Shown here: in pieces, positions 23,550 through 26,517 of the stretch
Position numbering within the stretch: position 1 is the first letter of the stretch
How the letters are laid out: every line of letters begins with the position of its first letter
NCBI GenBank assembly: GCA_044375105.1
Contig: JBILNK010000043.1
Span: forward strand, 1 to 26,517
DNA from: JBIKLM01 sp044375105
Lineage (GTDB): Bacteria > Planctomycetota > UBA1135 > GCA-002686595
Direction: 5' to 3'
Length of the DNA: 26,517 bases
The notes under the pieces: model-generated
The model's input: only the letters and a program-made list of their open reading frames with translations
Told to the model about the DNA's origin: nothing
Database searches by the model: none
Program-made: the position numbers and the translations under genes

Positions 23550-24530
23550 CTAGGCCGGCGCCTGGTCGTCGGGTTCCGCTGGGTCTTCCCTGAACTCCGG
23601 CGGGTCCTCGTCGGTTTCTTCGGGGGCGCGGCCGAGGCGGCGGGCGAGGGCCAGCACGTGGGCCGGCCGGCTCCCACAGCAGGCTCCGACCAGGGCCAAG
23701 CGCGGCTCGGCCAGCGCGGGCGCCAGGGCCGCCGCGAAGTCGACGGGTTCGAGGGGGGACCGGCCGGGCTCCCCCGCCGCGGGCCACAGGCCCAGGCGAC
23801 CCGGGAAGGCCGCCGCCAGCCGGGGCAGCAGCGCCGTAGCGGATGCCGGAGCGGGCGTGCAGTTGAGCGCGACGAGCGCCGCACCGGCCTCGACGGCCAG
23901 GCGGCCGAGTCCCTCGAGGTCGCCCCCGCGCAGCAGGCGCCCCTGCCCGTCGACCGCGGCGGAGATCAGCGCGGGCAGCCCCGGGGCGCCCGCATGGAGC
24001 CCGCGCAGGGCCGCTTCGAGCCAGGCCAGGTCCGTGACGGTTTCGAGCAGCAGGGCGTCGACTCCGCCTTCCGCCAGGGCGGCGGCCTGCTCGGCCACGG
24101 CCCGTTCGAGCGCCGGCGCCGCCTGGCCATCGGCGCCTTTCCAAGCCGGCGGTCCGAGGTCGCCCAGCAGGAACCCCGGATCCTCGGGCCCGCACCAGGC
24201 TTCCAGGGCTTCCCGGCCGGCTCGCACCGCGGCGCGCCACAGGGCGCGCGCGTCGCGGGCCAGGCCGCGCTCGGCCAGGGAGGGGGGCGCGGACAGGAAC
24301 GTGTTGGTGCGCAGAACCCGGGCGCCGGCGTCCAGGTAGGACTCGTGCACGGCCTGCACCTGCTCCGGCCGGGTCAGGTTGAGCACATCGACGCTGCCGG
24401 CCAGCCCGCGGAAGTCGCGGCGCAGGTCGAAGCCGGAGCTCAGCAGCTGGCTGCCCATGGCGCCGTCGAGCAGCAGCGGGCGGCGCTGGTCGAGGGCCTG
24501 CAGCAGGGCGGCTTTGGCGGGTCGTGTCAT
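23550..24530 (-). CDS. Homocysteine S-methyltransferase domain protein, stand-alone
   Basis: 326 residues from the ATG at 24530; an ATG at 24536 is equally possible. It is a zinc-dependent TIM barrel that moves a methyl group to homocysteine to give methionine. Seen: LLLDGAMGSQLLSSG (19-33), VLNLTRPEQVQAVHESYLDAG (in part, 49-69), RTNTF (74-78), LLGDLGPP (121-128), and the three zinc Cys: Cys224 in LNC, Cys284 and Cys285 in GACCGS. The start resembles the N-terminal module of MetH more than MmuM, but there are no pterin- or cobalamin-binding domains. It is therefore either an S-methylmethionine/betaine-type enzyme or a detached MetH module whose partner lies elsewhere. The C-terminal ~25 residues are acidic and Pro-rich. 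Lies 213 bp downstream of the Smr gene. Confidence 0.88.
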   Translation of the reverse strand: MTRPAKAALLQALDQRRPLLLDGAMGSQLLSSGFDLRRDFRGLAGSVDVLNLTRPEQVQAVHESYLDAGARVLRTNTFLSAPPSLAERGLARDARALWRAAVRAGREALEAWCGPEDPGFLLGDLGPPAWKGADGQAAPALERAVAEQAAALAEGGVDALLLETVTDLAWLEAALRGLHAGAPGLPALISAAVDGQGRLLRGGDLEGLGRLAVEAGAALVALNCTPAPASATALLPRLAAAFPGRLGLWPAAGEPGRSPLEPVDFAAALAPALAEPRLALVGACCGSRPAHVLALARRLGRAPEETDEDPPEFREDPAEPDDQAPA

Positions 24531-24743
24531 GGGCATCGTCGGAGTCGGCTCGCGGGGTGGCGGCCAAGGGAGGGGTGCGCCGGAGTGCGCCGGCGCCGTC
24601 TCGGCCTGCAACGCGGGCGCCCGAAGGGCGGGATCCGCGGGCGATCGGGTGCGCTGCCGCTCGATCGAAGTCGAGCGTGCCCCGGGATTCGCGCGATCTG
24701 GTGCGTTCCTGCCGGGCGGCCCGGGCGGGTCCCGGCGTGTCCG

Positions 24744-25067
24744 TCAGGGGCGTTTGGGATTTCGCGGGCCCTCGAGGCGCAGGTCGAGCGCGCCGCCCTT
24801 GGCGGCCCGCTCCACGTGGCGCACGCCGCGCTCGCGGCCCGCCGGCGACCGGCACCAGGCTTCGATCCGCTCGCGCAGCAGGGGCTGGCCGGAAGGGTTG
24901 CCGATGCCGCGGCCGGTGATCACGCGCACGGCGGGCAAGGCGCGGACGCGGGCGGCGTGCAGGAACAGCTCGAGGCGCTTTTGGGCTTCCGCCACCGTCA
25001 GCCCGTGCAGGTCGAGCTCGGCCGGGGGCTCCGCAGGCCCCTCGCGGTCAGGGCTGCGCGGGGGCAT
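24744..25067 (-). CDS. Smr-domain protein (MutS2 C-terminal-like)
   Basis: 107 residues from the ATG at 25067, which lies 20 bp inside the end of the FKBP gene. Nearly the whole protein is one Smr domain: LDLHGLTVAEAQKRLELFL (about 18-36), VRVITGRGIGNPSG (54-67), and the end AAKGGALDLRLEG. The conserved LDLHG and TGxG motifs are present. Smr domains bind or nick branched DNA or cleave RNA; small stand-alone forms have no settled role. The overlap suggests translational coupling with the prolyl isomerase, though no functional link is known. Confidence 0.9.
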   Translation of the reverse strand: MPPRSPDREGPAEPPAELDLHGLTVAEAQKRLELFLHAARVRALPAVRVITGRGIGNPSGQPLLRERIEAWCRSPAGRERGVRHVERAAKGGALDLRLEGPRNPKRP

Positions 25068-25554
25068 CGCTGCTCTGCGGTTGGATGTCGATGAGTTCGA
25101 TCTCGAAGCGCAACTCGGCGCCGCCCGGCACCTGCCCGGCGACGCCCGCATCCCCGAAGGCCAGGGAGCTGGGCACGATCAGGCGCCGGCGACCGAGTTC
25201 GCGCATGCCGATCAGACCTTCTTCGAGGCCCGGCGGCACCTCGCCAGCCCCCAGGATGAACTCCACCGGCAGCCCGCGGTCGTGGCTCGAATCGAGCAGG
25301 GTTCCATCGGCCAGGCGGGCTTCGAAGTGGATCGAGAGGCGATCGCCCAGGGCCGCGTCCGCGAGCTCGGGATCGGTCGGCACCAACAGATCGATGATCA
25401 CGATGCCGGAGGGCGTCCACACCGGCTGGTAGACCAGCGGCTCGCGGGTCGACTGGCAGGCCAGCGCCGCCAGGGCCGTCAGCGCTCCCAGGGCCGCGCG
25501 CGGCGGCCTGAGGGCTCGTTGCGGGGCTGCGGGGGCGTGCGGGGACGGGGGCAT
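25048..25554 (-). CDS. FKBP-type peptidyl-prolyl isomerase, exported (probable lipoprotein)
   Basis: 168 residues from the ATG at 25554. A hydrophobic leader (LGALTALAALACQS) ends in a Cys, so it may be a lipoprotein, though ALAC is not a perfect lipobox. After a ~40-residue linker comes a full FKBP domain: GDRLSIHFEARLADGTLLDSS, given as GDRLSIHFEARL and DGTLLDSS, then VEFILGAGEVPPGLEEGLIG, MRELGRRRLIVPSSLAFGD and the final LRFEIELIDIQ. The active-site Asp, Phe, Val and Tyr/Phe positions are largely kept, while the Trp of VIxGW is Leu, as in many bacterial forms. It should speed prolyl isomerisation of exported proteins in the periplasm. A start farther upstream in this frame would run antisense through the divergent gene and is rejected. 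Confidence 0.92.
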   Translation of the reverse strand: MPPSPHAPAAPQRALRPPRAALGALTALAALACQSTREPLVYQPVWTPSGIVIIDLLVPTDPELADAALGDRLSIHFEARLADGTLLDSSHDRGLPVEFILGAGEVPPGLEEGLIGMRELGRRRLIVPSSLAFGDAGVAGQVPGGAELRFEIELIDIQPQSSDAPAQP

Positions 25555-25594
25555 TTCACGGTGCGGGCACGGGACCGGGAGCGGGATAGGATAC

Positions 25595-25638
25595 GGGGGG
25601 AGCGCCCCGCGCCGGCACGGCTGCGCGGCGCTCCTCCC
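25595..25638. promoter_or_regulatory. Long hairpin in the divergent leader region
   Basis: 12-bp stem with one G-T pair: GGGGGGAGCGCC region (25595-25606) against GGCGCTCCTCCCC region (25627-25638), 20-nt loop. It lies 46 bp upstream of the membrane-protein ATG at 25684, in the 129-bp gap to the FKBP start. It could be a 5' leader structure or a divergent regulator site. Confidence 0.4.
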
Positions 25639-25683
25639 CTTGGATCCCCGCGCCTCCCGATAGCGCCGAGCACGCCCCCCCCG

Positions 25684-26517
25684 ATGTCTGAGGCAAGCCC
25701 CGCCCCCGGGAGCCAGGTCAAGAGCACCCAGATCCTGGCCCTGTTCCTGGTCTCCCTGGGCCTGCTCATGCTGCAGGTCGCGCTGACCAAGGTCTTCTCG
25801 GTGGTGCTCTGGTACCACTTCGGGTTCCTGGTGATCTCGATCGCCATGCTGGGCTTCGCCACCGCCGGGGTCTGGCTCGCCCGGCGGCCCGAGTTGCTGG
25901 CGCGGGGCGCCGGGCTGTTCTCCAGCCTCTCGACCTGGGCGGCGCTGTGGGCGGTGATCTCCCTGTGGCTGGTGGTGCACACGGAGGTCGACGCGATGCA
26001 CCTGATCCGCGATCGCAACGAAGGCGCCCTGGCCTTCCTGATCGGGATCCTGCTGGTGCCCTTCTTCTTCCTGGGCGCCGCGGTCAGCGCGGTCCTGACG
26101 CTCTACCGCGGCCAGGCCTCCAAGGTCTACAGCGCCAACCTGCTGGGCTCCGGGGCTGGCTGCGCCCTGGCGGTCGTGCTGTTCGACGCCTTCCACCTCT
26201 CGGCCACCGACGTGGTGCTGTGGAGCGCGGCGGCGATCGCCCTGGGCGGCCTGCTGTTCTCCCTGGGCGCCGCCTATGGTCGCCAGCTCTTCCCGCTGCT
26301 GGTGTGTGCCGCCATCGGCGCGCTGCTCGCCTGGCCCGGGCGCGAAGCGCAGTTTTACCTGGATTCGCCGGAGAGCAAACCGCTCGAATTCGTCGAGGCT
26401 TGGACCGAGCGCCACCTGCCGCGCCGCGTGCGCCTGACCGACGGCCGCGAGGTGGTCTATTACGGCGAGCCGGTGCTCGACGCCGCCACCCAGAGCCTGG
26501 TGGCCAAGACGCCCTAC
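25684..26517 (+). CDS. Spermidine-synthase-like membrane protein, N-terminal part (cut by window edge)
   Basis: 278 residues seen, open at the window end. From the ATG at 25684 a short polar start is followed by six or seven membrane helices (~18-36, 44-66, 77-98, 115-142, 153-171, 177-197, 203-220). The first two carry 'LALFLVSLGLLMLQVALTKV' and 'WYHFGFLVISIAMLGFATAG', closely matching the membrane half of bacterial 'spermidine synthase-like' (SpeE-fold) proteins. In these, the helices precede a soluble Rossmann-like aminopropyltransferase domain. The last residues seen (RVRLTDGREVVYYGEPVL) would start the soluble part. The catalytic domain is not in the window, so true polyamine synthesis cannot be claimed; many such proteins lack key residues. 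Confidence 0.75.
   Translation, partial: MSEASPAPGSQVKSTQILALFLVSLGLLMLQVALTKVFSVVLWYHFGFLVISIAMLGFATAGVWLARRPELLARGAGLFSSLSTWAALWAVISLWLVVHTEVDAMHLIRDRNEGALAFLIGILLVPFFFLGAAVSAVLTLYRGQASKVYSANLLGSGAGCALAVVLFDAFHLSATDVVLWSAAAIALGGLLFSLGAAYGRQLFPLLVCAAIGALLAWPGREAQFYLDSPESKPLEFVEAWTERHLPRRVRLTDGREVVYYGEPVLDAATQSLVAKTPY

Noticed and set aside
25554..25600. Sigma-70-like boxes TTTCAC and TAGGAT before the plus-strand membrane protein
   Set aside because: The spacer would be 27 bp, too long for a functional pair.

Overview
The window comes from a very GC-rich bacterial chromosome with a Gram-negative envelope. The best guess is Planctomycetota. The main reason is the 1509-residue Ser/Thr kinase with a DWG (not DFG) motif, a transmembrane segment, a coiled coil and C-terminal WD40 repeats, an architecture typical of that phylum. 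The sialate O-acetylesterase, the DUF1570-like metallopeptidase and the many secreted proteins of unknown role fit this. Myxococcota or Acidobacteriota cannot be excluded from sequence reading alone. Most genes lie on the minus strand, and long antisense open frames opposite them are by-products of high GC.

Layout. 1-2294: start of an AlgJ/AlgX-like sugar O-acetyltransferase (cut by the window edge) and a secreted sialate O-acetylesterase. 2661-4394: PAS-GGDEF-EAL cyclic-di-GMP protein. 4733-11733: probable three-gene operon, read kinase/WD40, then outer-membrane barrel-like protein, then DUF72 protein, with an ATGA overlap at the last junction. 12047-17704: plus-strand GT-C glycosyltransferase, minus-strand GNAT acetyltransferase, plus-strand zinc metallopeptidase and minus-strand patatin phospholipase. 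18125-19503: a two-gene unit of unknown function (secreted Cys-rich protein plus membrane-anchored protein), lower in GC than its surroundings. 20179-23247: a two-component system, OmpR-type regulator and histidine kinase, split by an unusually long 525 bp gap. 23550-25554: homocysteine S-methyltransferase-like protein, Smr-domain protein and FKBP-type prolyl isomerase. 25684 to the end: N-terminal membrane part of a spermidine-synthase-like protein.

Much of the window concerns signalling (c-di-GMP, Ser/Thr phosphorylation, His-Asp phosphorelay) and the cell envelope (O-acetylation, glycosyl transfer, secreted hydrolases, lipid hydrolysis). Many genes are followed by strong GC hairpins that lack a U-tract. 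No rRNA, tRNA, CRISPR array, insertion sequence or phage gene was recognised. The best candidate for something undescribed is the two-gene island at 18125-19503 with its own operator-like inverted repeat.
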